From Oscillatoriaceae cyanobacterium M33_DOE_052 (lineage in GTDB: Bacteria; Cyanobacteriota; Cyanobacteriia; Cyanobacteriales; Laspinemataceae), in the NCBI GenBank assembly GCA_015296065.1, contig DVDU01000252.1, positions 1-45,816 of the forward strand: a stretch of 45,816 nt of DNA, read 5' to 3'. The stretch's first letter is position 1; every line of letters starts with the position of its first letter. Shown one piece after another: positions 15,807 through 23,491 of this stretch. The notes beneath the pieces are model-generated. The model ran no database searches and was not told the DNA's origin. It saw nothing but the letters and a program-made list of their open reading frames with translations. A program made the position numbers and the translations under genes.

Positions 15807-16772
15807 ATGGTTGTCACTCATAGACTCGTACCGCCATTAAGAGCGAAGCATTCAGAGACTAATTTCGCCATACTTCGCCCCTACAGCGATGAACTAGCAA
15901 ACATCGCCGAAACCGTCCGCCGCGCCACAGTTCAAGTCCTCACCACAGAAGGCGGCACCGGTTCCGGTATCATTTGGCCAACCCCGGACAACCAAGAAAG
16001 CAGCATTATCATCACTAATGCTCATGTCGCCTCCCGGTGGCAAGCCAAAGTAGAACTCGCCGACGGCAGAATATTGCCAGCTAAGCGCATCGGTTACGAC
16101 CAAGAGCGGGACTTAGCCGCTCTCCAAGTCAACGCCACCCACCTCCCCACCGCCACCATTGGCGACTCGGACGCGGTGAAAGTGGGGGAACTGGTGGTGG
16201 CGGTGGGCAACCCCCACGGGGTTAAAGGTGCTTTCACCCTCGGTATCATCCATTCCCTCCCCCATCCCCAAACTCTCCCCGCCCCATTTGCCGAAAAAGA
16301 CTGGCTCATGGCCGACTTAACCCTAGCTCCTGGTAACTCCGGCGGGCCAATGGCGGATATCCAAGGTCGCGTCATCGGTATCAACACCGCTATTACCGGC
16401 GGTTTTGCCCTCGCAGTGCCCGGAAACCAAGTGGAGCGTTTCCTACTTGAAGCCACAGGCAAACCCTACCTCGGCGTCACCCTCCGTCCTCTGCGGGTGG
16501 TGTTGCCCACGGAGATAGTATTAGGTTTAGCTGTGCTAGAGGTAGCCTCGGACAGTTTGGCAGCGGCGGTGGGTTTGCGGCGGGGGGATGTACTATTAGG
16601 CATCTGCGGTCAGCACTTCCACACCACCGAAGATTTGCTGGCAGTCCTTCGCCATGCTCAACCGGGGGAAGAGCTGCCCCTGGAATACCTGCGGGACGGT
16701 AGTTTGAAAACCGCTGTGGTGGTGGTGGGGGGGAGCGTTTATCAGGATAAAGTCATTCCGGTATTGAAATGA
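15807..16772 (+). CDS. HtrA/Deg-like serine protease with PDZ domain
   Basis: 321 residues, paralogous in layout to the preceding gene but with an intact triad: His73 (IIITNAHVAS), Asp102 (QERDLAAL) and Ser178 (APGNSGGPMAD). The PDZ domain follows (about 230-315, YLGVTLRPLR to VVVGG). As with its neighbour there is no signal peptide, pointing to a cytoplasmic protease. The start is fixed by a strong AAAGGAGG 7 nt before the ATG. It overlaps the downstream regulator gene by an ATGA junction. HtrA proteases form trimers; a mixed trimer with the Ser-less neighbour is a testable inference. Confidence 0.92.
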   Translation: MVVTHRLVPPLRAKHSETNFAILRPYSDELANIAETVRRATVQVLTTEGGTGSGIIWPTPDNQESSIIITNAHVASRWQAKVELADGRILPAKRIGYDQERDLAALQVNATHLPTATIGDSDAVKVGELVVAVGNPHGVKGAFTLGIIHSLPHPQTLPAPFAEKDWLMADLTLAPGNSGGPMADIQGRVIGINTAITGGFALAVPGNQVERFLLEATGKPYLGVTLRPLRVVLPTEIVLGLAVLEVASDSLAAAVGLRRGDVLLGICGQHFHTTEDLLAVLRHAQPGEELPLEYLRDGSLKTAVVVVGGSVYQDKVIPVLK

Positions 16773-17440
16773 GCCTCCTACTGCCAGGGGTTTATCCGAT
16801 GGAAACTGTGGCGGTGATGGTACTCGCCGCCAACCCCATCATCCGATCGGGCTTGGAAAGCATCATCACCGCTCACCCAGAATTAGAAGTGGTGGGAGTC
16901 TCCGCCGCTCCGGCTACCGCTGTGGAACTGATAGAGCAGTTAGGACCCGATGTGGTGTTAGTGGATGAGGGTTTCGCCGATGGAGAAACCCTATTATCCC
17001 TAGTGCCAGAAACCACCAGCAAACCCAGCATCGTGGCTCTCGTGGATGACCTAGAAGCCGGTTGGCTCACCGAGGCTCTGCGTGCGGGAGTGCGGGGGAT
17101 ATTGCCCCGAGATGCGGAAGCTGAGGAAATCATTGCAGCGGTCATCGCGGCCCAGGCGGGGTTAGTGGTTTTACACCCAGAGGCGGTAGAATTCCTCTCC
17201 CGCCACTCTGTGGTCACACGTTCCCTCAAATTAGCGGAAAAACAGCCCCTCACGCCGAGGGAAATTGAGGTTTTGGAGATGTTGGCGGCGGGGGTGGGGA
17301 ATAAAATTATTGCCAAACGTCTGAGTATTTCTGAGCATACGGTGAAGTTTCACATTTCCTCAATTTTCACCAAGTTGGGCGCTTCTAGTCGCACCGAGGC
17401 GGTGACTTTGGGGGCTCGTCAGGGTTTAATTGCTTTATGA
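16769..17440 (+). CDS. LuxR/NarL-type response regulator with degenerate receiver
   Basis: 223 residues: a receiver-like domain (about 11-130) and a C-terminal LuxR-type helix-turn-helix (about 155-218, LTPREIEVLEMLAAGVGNKIIAKRL then HTVKFHISSIFTKLGASSRTEAV). The DNA-binding half is canonical. The receiver is not. The acidic pair at the end of the first strand is replaced (VMVLAANPIIRSG), the acceptor region reads VVLVDEGFADG, and the conserved Lys near the fifth strand is missing (GILPRDAE). Regulation by phosphorylation is therefore doubtful. The start overlaps the protease stop (ATGA); an internal ATG at 16799 (reading ETVAVMV) is the alternative. The transcriptional coupling suggests it senses or is controlled by the two HtrA-like proteins. 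Confidence 0.88.
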   Translation: MSLLLPGVYPMETVAVMVLAANPIIRSGLESIITAHPELEVVGVSAAPATAVELIEQLGPDVVLVDEGFADGETLLSLVPETTSKPSIVALVDDLEAGWLTEALRAGVRGILPRDAEAEEIIAAVIAAQAGLVVLHPEAVEFLSRHSVVTRSLKLAEKQPLTPREIEVLEMLAAGVGNKIIAKRLSISEHTVKFHISSIFTKLGASSRTEAVTLGARQGLIAL

Positions 17441-17466
17441 CCATCTGAAATCTGAATTTGTAAGCA

Positions 17467-18123
17467 ATGGCTAGACTTCCCAGTGAGTTAGAAAAATACG
17501 AGCAATACCGTCCCCAGATGCAAACCGGGGACGCGATCGCCTTTTCCGGCACCTCCGGATTTTCTGAGCTGATTAAGTGGGCGACTCGCTCCCCCTATTC
17601 CCACGTGGGTATTATCTTAAAAAGTGACCTGGGTGAAGGTTTTGGGGAAACAGTTTTTCTGGTAGAATCCACCACGGAAACCAATCAACGGGATTTTGAG
17701 GGTAAGCAAGTGATTAAGGGGGTGCAAATTCACTTCCTTTCCAAACGTCTGGAAACTTACCCTGGTTCCGTTTGGTGGGTGCCTTTAAAAAACCGGATCT
17801 CTCCTGACGGGCTAGCCCAGATGGCAAGCTGGCTACGGCAAACCCATAACCAAAAAGTGCCTTATGACTATGTGCAAATCTATGGGGCTGGGTTAGATAT
17901 GTTCGATCGCTACGGCTTGCAAAACGACCCCGATTTTTCTACCCTGTTTTGCTCGGAATTGGTGGCCAAAGCCTTGCAAATTGGCGGTGCCATAGTTGAC
18001 CCCAATTTCAACCCCAGCGACCAAACTCCTGGTGATGTCGTCCTCCTACCCTGCTTTCAAAACCCTGTAGAGTTGAAAATTTACCCTGGTCTGAACAATT
18101 TGCAGGTTAAAGGGGGGAAATAG
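17467..18123 (+). CDS. Permuted papain-like hydrolase of the YiiX/YaeF group
   Basis: 218 residues. The order His first (H46 in RSPYSHVGIIL) and Cys later (C162 in LFCSELVAKAL) is that of the circularly permuted NlpC/P60 (YiiX/YaeF, DUF830) group, which includes cell-wall and lipid-amide hydrolases. TGDAIAFSG near the start and TPGDVVLLP near the end are the usual strand-forming segments. No signal peptide is seen. It starts 26 bp after the LuxR-type regulator on the same strand and is probably the last gene of a four-gene operon with the HtrA pair. The substrate is unknown. Confidence 0.8.
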   Translation: MARLPSELEKYEQYRPQMQTGDAIAFSGTSGFSELIKWATRSPYSHVGIILKSDLGEGFGETVFLVESTTETNQRDFEGKQVIKGVQIHFLSKRLETYPGSVWWVPLKNRISPDGLAQMASWLRQTHNQKVPYDYVQIYGAGLDMFDRYGLQNDPDFSTLFCSELVAKALQIGGAIVDPNFNPSDQTPGDVVLLPCFQNPVELKIYPGLNNLQVKGGK

Positions 18124-18171
18124 GGACGCTGGGGACGGGGTAGCGGCAGAAAAAGCCTCAGCTAAGTGCCA

Positions 18172-19479
18172 TCAACCACTGCCAAAACCAGAATCTCGGC
18201 GTTTAGCTTGTGCAGTTGTCAGGGACAATAATGCAGGGTCGCCGAGAGATTTGATTTCTGTGGGTTGCACTGGATTAATTCCCAAGGCGAGGTGCCCAAG
18301 GCGAAATATTTCTGCTGCTACAGCTTTCGCCATCAGGGGGGGAACCGAGTTGCCTAATTGGCGGAAACCATGCCATTTGGTGCTGTGGAAGCGAAACCAG
18401 TCTGGGTAGGAGTGCAGACGGGCTCCCTCCCGCACGGTGATGCAGCGTGGTGCAGTGGGATGGATGGGACGGGGGGCGGTGTAGGAGCCTCGATCGCTCC
18501 CCGTCCCCGCCCGCAAAGTGTTACAAATCCCATCTTTAGGCAACTTATAAAACCGACTCACCGGCTCGATCGCCCCCGGAGGAGTTTTTAAAAACCGCTC
18601 TTTAGCTACCTCAGAATGCTTTGCCAGCCCACTACAAGTTAACAGCGACTTATCCCAATGGCGCTGATAACCATAATCATCCTTATCCCTAATTATTAAA
18701 CGCAACTTTTGCCCATAAACACTCGGTGTGCCAAACTCCGCCTCTACCGCATCTTGTTTGAGCAATTCCTGATAGTTGTCTAAATCCGGTAAATCACACA
18801 AAGCATCCCAAACCGTTGGCGTCGGCTTTAGGGCAGACAAATCCGCACCGAGACCAGATACCCCCCGTTTAGAGATTTGTTTAGAGATTTTTTCCCCCGC
18901 CGGATAGGTAATCGGTGCCGGATATTTCGGCATCGGCAAACCGCGACGACATCCCAACAAAAAAAACCGCTCGCGTCGCTGGGGCACTCCATACCAAGCC
19001 GCATTTAATACCTGATAATTATCAACTACATCATAACCATATTTATCTAATTTGTCAAGCACTATTTCTAAAATATGGCGATATTTCTGCTGGATAATGC
19101 CCTTGACATTTTCCATCACAAAAAAATTGGGTTTTAACTCCCCAACCAACCGCACAAAATCCCATAATAATTGATTACGTGGGTCATCTAGGGCTTGCTT
19201 CCCCATCACCGAGAAACCCTGGCAAGGGGGACCACCAAACACCACATCGATTTCTTGATTGCCAATGCTAGAATTATCGCGAATTTGCTGCCCCGACACC
19301 TGCGCCGCATCCGCACATAAAACCGAGCAGAATGGGAAATTATATTGATGTGCCGCGCAATGGATCGGGTCAGCTTCCACCGCCGCCAGCACATCAAACC
19401 CCGCCAGCTCAAAACCCAGAGTCATCCCCCCCACGCCAGCGAATAAATCTACCCCGATCGGCCTTGTTTTCCGATTCAT
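18172..19479 (-). CDS. Orphan DNA (cytosine-5) methyltransferase
   Basis: 435 residues with the ordered m5C motifs: I DLFAGVGGMTLGFE, IV GGPPCQGFS with the catalytic Cys (residue 86 from the chosen start), VI MENVKG, VIII QRRERFFLLG, IX TVREGARLHSYPDWF and X RQLGNSVPPLMAKAVA. A target-recognition region of about 130 residues separates VIII and IX. The ATG at 19479 with GAGGTGGGG before it is chosen over a TTG at 19515. It follows rimM on the same strand with a 44-bp gap, and no restriction endonuclease is nearby. The best-known housekeeping cyanobacterial enzyme of this type methylates CGATCG, the core of HIP1 (M.Ssp6803I type). HIP1 is abundant here, so that specificity is a reasonable inference, not shown by the sequence. 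Confidence 0.9.
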   Translation of the reverse strand: MNRKTRPIGVDLFAGVGGMTLGFELAGFDVLAAVEADPIHCAAHQYNFPFCSVLCADAAQVSGQQIRDNSSIGNQEIDVVFGGPPCQGFSVMGKQALDDPRNQLLWDFVRLVGELKPNFFVMENVKGIIQQKYRHILEIVLDKLDKYGYDVVDNYQVLNAAWYGVPQRRERFFLLGCRRGLPMPKYPAPITYPAGEKISKQISKRGVSGLGADLSALKPTPTVWDALCDLPDLDNYQELLKQDAVEAEFGTPSVYGQKLRLIIRDKDDYGYQRHWDKSLLTCSGLAKHSEVAKERFLKTPPGAIEPVSRFYKLPKDGICNTLRAGTGSDRGSYTAPRPIHPTAPRCITVREGARLHSYPDWFRFHSTKWHGFRQLGNSVPPLMAKAVAAEIFRLGHLALGINPVQPTEIKSLGDPALLSLTTAQAKRRDSGFGSG

Positions 19480-19523
19480 AGACCCCACCTCAACCGCCAA
19501 ATTACCGAATTCCAAACCACTGC

Positions 19524-20048
19524 CTAGTTTAACTCCAAAAGTCCGGGTGTGGGTACTATTTCTATCCGGCGGTTTTTAATATCAACCATAGGGACGATTT
19601 CTTTGACGAAGGGGATTAAAATTTCTTTGTCTTGGGTGTTGACTACGAGTAAATCGTTGGCGGCGGTGATAATATCGGTGATGTTGCCTATAGTTTCACC
19701 GGTGAGGCGGTTGATGACGGGTAATCCGATGAGGTCTAAGATGTGATATTCGTCTTCTGATAAGATGGGTCGATCGCTCTCGGGCACCAATAGCACCGAT
19801 GACCGCAGGTCCTCGGCGGCGGTGCGATCGTTCACCCCCTCCAGTTGCACCACATACAACCCCTTGTTAGATAAATATCTACCCCCCAGCAACTGCACCG
19901 CCACCGGTTCCGTCTCCCCGGTTCGCTGTAACCACCGCTTCCCTGGTTCCAAAAAGCGATCGGCAAAGTCAGAATTGGGTAAAACCCGCACCTCACCCTT
20001 CACACCTTGCGCCCCCACAATTTGGCCGATTTCCATCCATTCCTTCAT
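19524..20048 (-). CDS. rimM: Ribosome maturation factor RimM
   Basis: 174 residues. It binds ribosomal protein S19 in the 30S head and assists 16S rRNA processing. The N-terminal RimM barrel starts MEIGQIVGAQGVKGEVRVLP; the C-terminal PRC-barrel contains EYHILDLIGLPVINRLTGETIG and ends with NDLLVVNTQDKEILIPFVKEI and VDIKNRRIEIVP. Length is typical. The ATG at 20048 is used; the ATG four codons later is preceded by AAGGA but very closely. It is divergent from the cupin gene at 20260 and co-directional with the m5C methyltransferase downstream. Confidence 0.95.
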   Translation of the reverse strand: MKEWMEIGQIVGAQGVKGEVRVLPNSDFADRFLEPGKRWLQRTGETEPVAVQLLGGRYLSNKGLYVVQLEGVNDRTAAEDLRSSVLLVPESDRPILSEDEYHILDLIGLPVINRLTGETIGNITDIITAANDLLVVNTQDKEILIPFVKEIVPMVDIKNRRIEIVPTPGLLELN

Positions 20049-20259
20049 ATTGTTATCAGTAGCTGTGACACTTGCTTAACCATTTCCCATCCATGATACC
20101 ATCAAAAATCTTCCCGCTCCCGATCGCATCCCATCAACTCACCTAAGATTGCCACCAAGGTGTATAATACCCACACCTCCTGCATCAATCTATATTGGCT
20201 CATTTACCCTAGCCTAGTTTATATTATCTAGAACAGGAACCAACTCAACCCCGGAGCGT

Positions 20260-20532
20260 ATGGAAATCAAAATTGAACGTCAACCCACCCCAGAAACTTT
20301 ACAACAGCTCGGCGTCAGTGGCTGGCCCATCTGGACAAAAGAAGTATCAGAATTTCCCTGGACATACGATGATGCCGAAACCTGCTATTTTCTCGAAGGC
20401 GATGTAATTGTGACCCCCGACGGTGGCACACCGGTCACTATGGGTAAAGGCGATTTAGTCACCTTTCCCGCCGGAATGTCCTGCACCTGGAATATTCGCA
20501 GCGCCGTTAAAAAACACTATACTTTTGAGTAA
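20260..20532 (+). CDS. Small cupin-domain protein (cupin_3/DUF861)
   Basis: A 90-residue single-domain cupin: EFPWTYDDAETCYFLEGDVIVTP and GKGDLVTFPAGMSCTWNI are the two conserved cupin blocks. It belongs to the EutQ/DUF861 group, whose members bind small ligands or act in ureidoglycolate-type chemistry; the typical metal-binding His set is not present. GGAG lies a few nucleotides before the ATG. It is a single gene, common in cyanobacteria, with no established role. Confidence 0.9.
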   Translation: MEIKIERQPTPETLQQLGVSGWPIWTKEVSEFPWTYDDAETCYFLEGDVIVTPDGGTPVTMGKGDLVTFPAGMSCTWNIRSAVKKHYTFE

Positions 20533-20555
20533 TTATCCCGCTATTATCTAGAAAT

Positions 20556-20613
20556 GGGGCACGGCGGCAGCAAAATCTCGGTTATCCGCGCTATATTAAT
20601 GATGCCGTGCCCC
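20556..20613. repeat. Inverted repeat after the cupin gene
   Basis: GGGGCACGGC (20556-20565) pairs with GCCGTGCCCC (20604-20613) over a 38-nt loop. There is no T-run, so it may be a dispersed palindrome rather than a terminator. Confidence 0.7.
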
Positions 20614-20633
20614 TACCATACCAAACCTGATTT

Positions 20634-22502
20634 ATGAATCAATCGCCCATTCCCAACCAACTAAATGCAGCCAATTATCTCAATTTAGCACGAGATTATT
20701 TTCATCAAGGAAATATCCCGGCGGCATTGGAAATATGCCAAAATGCCATTAAATTCCAACCAGATTTTTTCCCTGCTTACACCGCTCTAGGCCACATCTT
20801 GCAATCACAAAACCAACTTTTACCCGCGCTGCGTGCCTTCGCCAAAGCCGTAGAAATTAACCCCAATTTGCCGGAAGTATTCGGCCAAATGGGGGATATT
20901 TGCGCAAATTTGGCGCAATGGGAAACCGCGATTAATCACTACCGCCAAGCTCTCATATTATATCCTCCAGCGGGAAGCCAGGAATCCAGGGAATCCCGTT
21001 TGAGAGTCGATTTAAATTTAGGCAAGGCACTGGTAGAGACAAATCAATGGCAGGAGGCGGCTAATTGCTTCCGCCAATGTCTAGAAATTGACCCCAAAAT
21101 GGCAGTAGCTTGGTTTAATTTGGGGTTAGTTTTAGAACAACAGAATCAATTAGATGCTGCTGTTGACTGCTACCGCAAAGCTGTGGAAATTCAACCAGAT
21201 TTAGCCGCCGGTTGCTGCAATTTAGCTCGTGGGTTAGAAGCCAAGGGCGACTTAGATGCCGCAGTGACATTATACCATCGTTCATTTCAACTGCAACCAG
21301 ATTTGATTAAATCTTACTTCCAGCAGCACGTTCCCCCAAAGGTGACTTGTCCCCAAACTGAGCAAAACCGCTATTTATCCCGCCAAGTTTGTCACTCCCT
21401 AGCACAACTCGCCACATCTCAAACTGATATCATTTATCACCCCATCCACCCTCTCACCACCGTGGGTCTTTATCCTCCCCAAACCACGGGAGAAATTCAC
21501 CAAGAATTCTGCTTGACTCAAGCTAACTTTCCCAGTAGCTTTGTGGCTGTATTGCCAGAGGGACGAGCTTGGGGTGACTTCGCCACTACGGCGGTGATGA
21601 CTACAGATAATCAACTGCTAGCAGAAGTCAACAGCGGTCATCCCGCCCTGATTTTTGCTCTGGATAATTTGCCCCCCGTTACCCGTTTTGCCGGTACGGT
21701 GGCTTTTTTATCCATCATCGGTGGCGATACTTACTATCATTGGATGATGGATATACTGCCCCGGTTGGAATTGCTGCGCCGCTGCGGGATGGATTGGGCG
21801 GATATAGATTATTTTATCATTAATCAGAATAATTCGCAATTTCAGCGGGAATCTTTGGCGGCTTTGGGGATTAATCAGGATAAACTTCTAGCGAGCTATG
21901 ATTATTCTTATATCCAGGCGGAACGGTTGGTGGTGCCTTCTATCCCGGCGACTATTCCCAAGGCGATGGCGGGTTTTACTGAAGGTGTGCCGCCGTGGGT
22001 TTGTCAGTTTCTCCGGGATGCCTTTTTGCCTGGTAATTTCCGGGATGTTTCCCCCCATGAGCGGATATACATTAGGCGAAATAATGCTAAATACCGCCGG
22101 GTATTGAATGAGGGGGAGGTGATGGCGGTTCTCTCGCCTTTGGGTTTTACAGCGGTGAGTTTAGAATCTCTATCCTTTGGGGAACAAGTGGCGTTAATGG
22201 CGGGGTCTAACGTGATAGTGGCTCCTCACGGTGCAGGTTTGACTAATGTGGTGTTTTGCCAGCCCCATGCTAAGATTATCGAATTGTTTCCCGTCAATTT
22301 TATCAATAATTATTACTGGTTGTTAAGTGCGCAAGTTGGGTTAGAATATTATTATTGTGTGGGCAATTCGCCCCAGGCGTGGTACAGTCTGTATCCCCAA
22401 GATTGGCGTCATGGCAAGGGGTATATCCCCCCTCGCGGTGAGGATATTTTGGTGGATATTGATGAGCTGTTGGCGGTATTACGGTTAGCTGATTTGCGGT
22501 GA
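20634..22502 (+). CDS. TPR protein with GT61 (DUF563) glycosyltransferase domain
   Basis: 622 residues. Residues about 12-230 are five to six tetratricopeptide repeats (for example AWFNLGLVLEQQNQLDAAVDCYRKAVEIQPD). Residues about 260-610 form a GT61-type glycosyltransferase: GGDTYYHWMMDILPRLELLRR, ERIYIRRNNAKYRRVLNE and the hallmark APHGAGLTNVVFCQPHAKIIELFP. GT61 enzymes transfer sugars such as xylose or N-acetylglucosamine to glycans or proteins; the TPR part is probably for acceptor or partner binding. No signal peptide or membrane segment is evident. It may belong to the same glycan-modifying repertoire as the giant enzyme at 33268-39438, which also couples TPRs to glycosyltransferase domains. 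Confidence 0.88.
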   Translation: MNQSPIPNQLNAANYLNLARDYFHQGNIPAALEICQNAIKFQPDFFPAYTALGHILQSQNQLLPALRAFAKAVEINPNLPEVFGQMGDICANLAQWETAINHYRQALILYPPAGSQESRESRLRVDLNLGKALVETNQWQEAANCFRQCLEIDPKMAVAWFNLGLVLEQQNQLDAAVDCYRKAVEIQPDLAAGCCNLARGLEAKGDLDAAVTLYHRSFQLQPDLIKSYFQQHVPPKVTCPQTEQNRYLSRQVCHSLAQLATSQTDIIYHPIHPLTTVGLYPPQTTGEIHQEFCLTQANFPSSFVAVLPEGRAWGDFATTAVMTTDNQLLAEVNSGHPALIFALDNLPPVTRFAGTVAFLSIIGGDTYYHWMMDILPRLELLRRCGMDWADIDYFIINQNNSQFQRESLAALGINQDKLLASYDYSYIQAERLVVPSIPATIPKAMAGFTEGVPPWVCQFLRDAFLPGNFRDVSPHERIYIRRNNAKYRRVLNEGEVMAVLSPLGFTAVSLESLSFGEQVALMAGSNVIVAPHGAGLTNVVFCQPHAKIIELFPVNFINNYYWLLSAQVGLEYYYCVGNSPQAWYSLYPQDWRHGKGYIPPRGEDILVDIDELLAVLRLADLR

Positions 22503-22519
22503 TTGCCTTAGTTCGTAGT

Positions 22520-22549
22520 TGTAGGGGTGATTCGCGAATCACCCCTACA
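22520..22549. repeat. 30-bp perfect palindrome, IRESPL-type element
   Basis: A palindrome with arms TGTAGGGGTGATTCG / CGAATCACCCCTACA between the GT61 gene and the SLH gene. The identical 30 bp recur only 123 bp downstream inside the SLH coding sequence. Confidence 0.97.
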
Positions 22550-22600
22550 GCCCATTAGAGGATATTATCAATAGAAATGATGGCGAAAAGGAGTGAAAAT

Positions 22601-23296
22601 ATGAGCAAAAACCAATTAATTTTGATGATGTCGATGGTGTTTTTGTGGCAGTTAATGCCGGAAATGGGGGCTGTAGGGGTGATTCGCGAATCACCCCTAC
22701 AACAAACGAAGGAGATATTGACGGCACAAGGAATTCAGGGTGAGCAAATTCAGCAGGTGATAGATGTGGGGATAATGAGCAATTATCCTGATGGTTTATT
22801 TCATCCAGAAAGGGGGATGGTGCGGGCGGAATTGGCGGCGATTTTGGTGAAGAATTTTGATTTGGGTGTGCGCGAAGGTAATGGGGAGGAAATCATCCTG
22901 CGGGATGTGCCGCGAAACCATTGGGCTTATGAGGAAATTCAAATTGTGGTGCGCACGGGGATTATGACGGTGGACGATCGGGGCAGGTTTTTGCCAGATT
23001 TGCCGGTGACGAGAGCGGCGGGATGGGCGGCGTTTGCCCAAGCCTACGGGGTGCTGCCTTTTGGGGAAGGGGAAGTGGCGCGGTTGCTGTCGCCTTATCA
23101 GGATCGGGGTGAAATTCCGGGGTGGGGGCGAGAGGCGATCGCCACTATGGTATTTGAAGAATTAATCAACGTCAATGGCAGCCGTCTGTATCCCGATCGT
23201 CCCATCACTCGCGGCGAAATGGTTTACACCTTGAGCCAATACCTCGCCAAACAGCAAAACCCCGGCACAATTCCCAGCATTCCCCTAGACCCTTAG
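22601..23296 (+). CDS. SLH-domain protein with signal peptide and embedded palindromic element
   Basis: 231 residues. Residues 1-22 form a signal-peptide-like hydrophobic stretch (SKNQLILMMSMVFLWQLMP). Two to three S-layer-homology motifs follow: VIDVGIMSNYPDGLFHPERGMVRAELAAIL, then HWAYEEIQIVVRTGIM, and LYPDRPITRGEMVYTLSQYL near the end. SLH domains attach proteins to peptidoglycan-linked polymers, so it is probably periplasmic or cell-wall bound. AAGGAG before the ATG at 22601 supports that start over one 24 bp upstream. Directly after the hydrophobic segment, the 30-bp palindrome at 22672-22701 is read in frame as VGVIRESPLQ. It precedes the first SLH motif and does not interrupt it. Confidence 0.85.
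   Translation: MSKNQLILMMSMVFLWQLMPEMGAVGVIRESPLQQTKEILTAQGIQGEQIQQVIDVGIMSNYPDGLFHPERGMVRAELAAILVKNFDLGVREGNGEEIILRDVPRNHWAYEEIQIVVRTGIMTVDDRGRFLPDLPVTRAAGWAAFAQAYGVLPFGEGEVARLLSPYQDRGEIPGWGREAIATMVFEELINVNGSRLYPDRPITRGEMVYTLSQYLAKQQNPGTIPSIPLDP
22672..22701. repeat. 30-bp palindrome inserted in frame in the SLH gene
   Basis: Same sequence as 22520-22549. Codons run GTA GGG GTG ATT CGC GAA, giving Val-Gly-Val-Ile-Arg-Glu-Ser-Pro-Leu-Gln. The length is a multiple of three and contains no stop in this frame. Confidence 0.95.
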
Positions 23297-23491
23297 AATA
23301 GCTTCTACCATCGCTTCGGAAACCGTCCCCATTAAGGTTCGGTAAACACCCCTTCATCAATCGCCCCAAGGCATACACCATATAGGAGAGTGGCAATCAA
23401 AAAAAACCAAGCAGCACTTTGGGGGCGATCGCCAGCAACCCCAGAGTCAGCCACCAAAAAACTACTATTGTGATTGGAGCCGGAGCAACTT

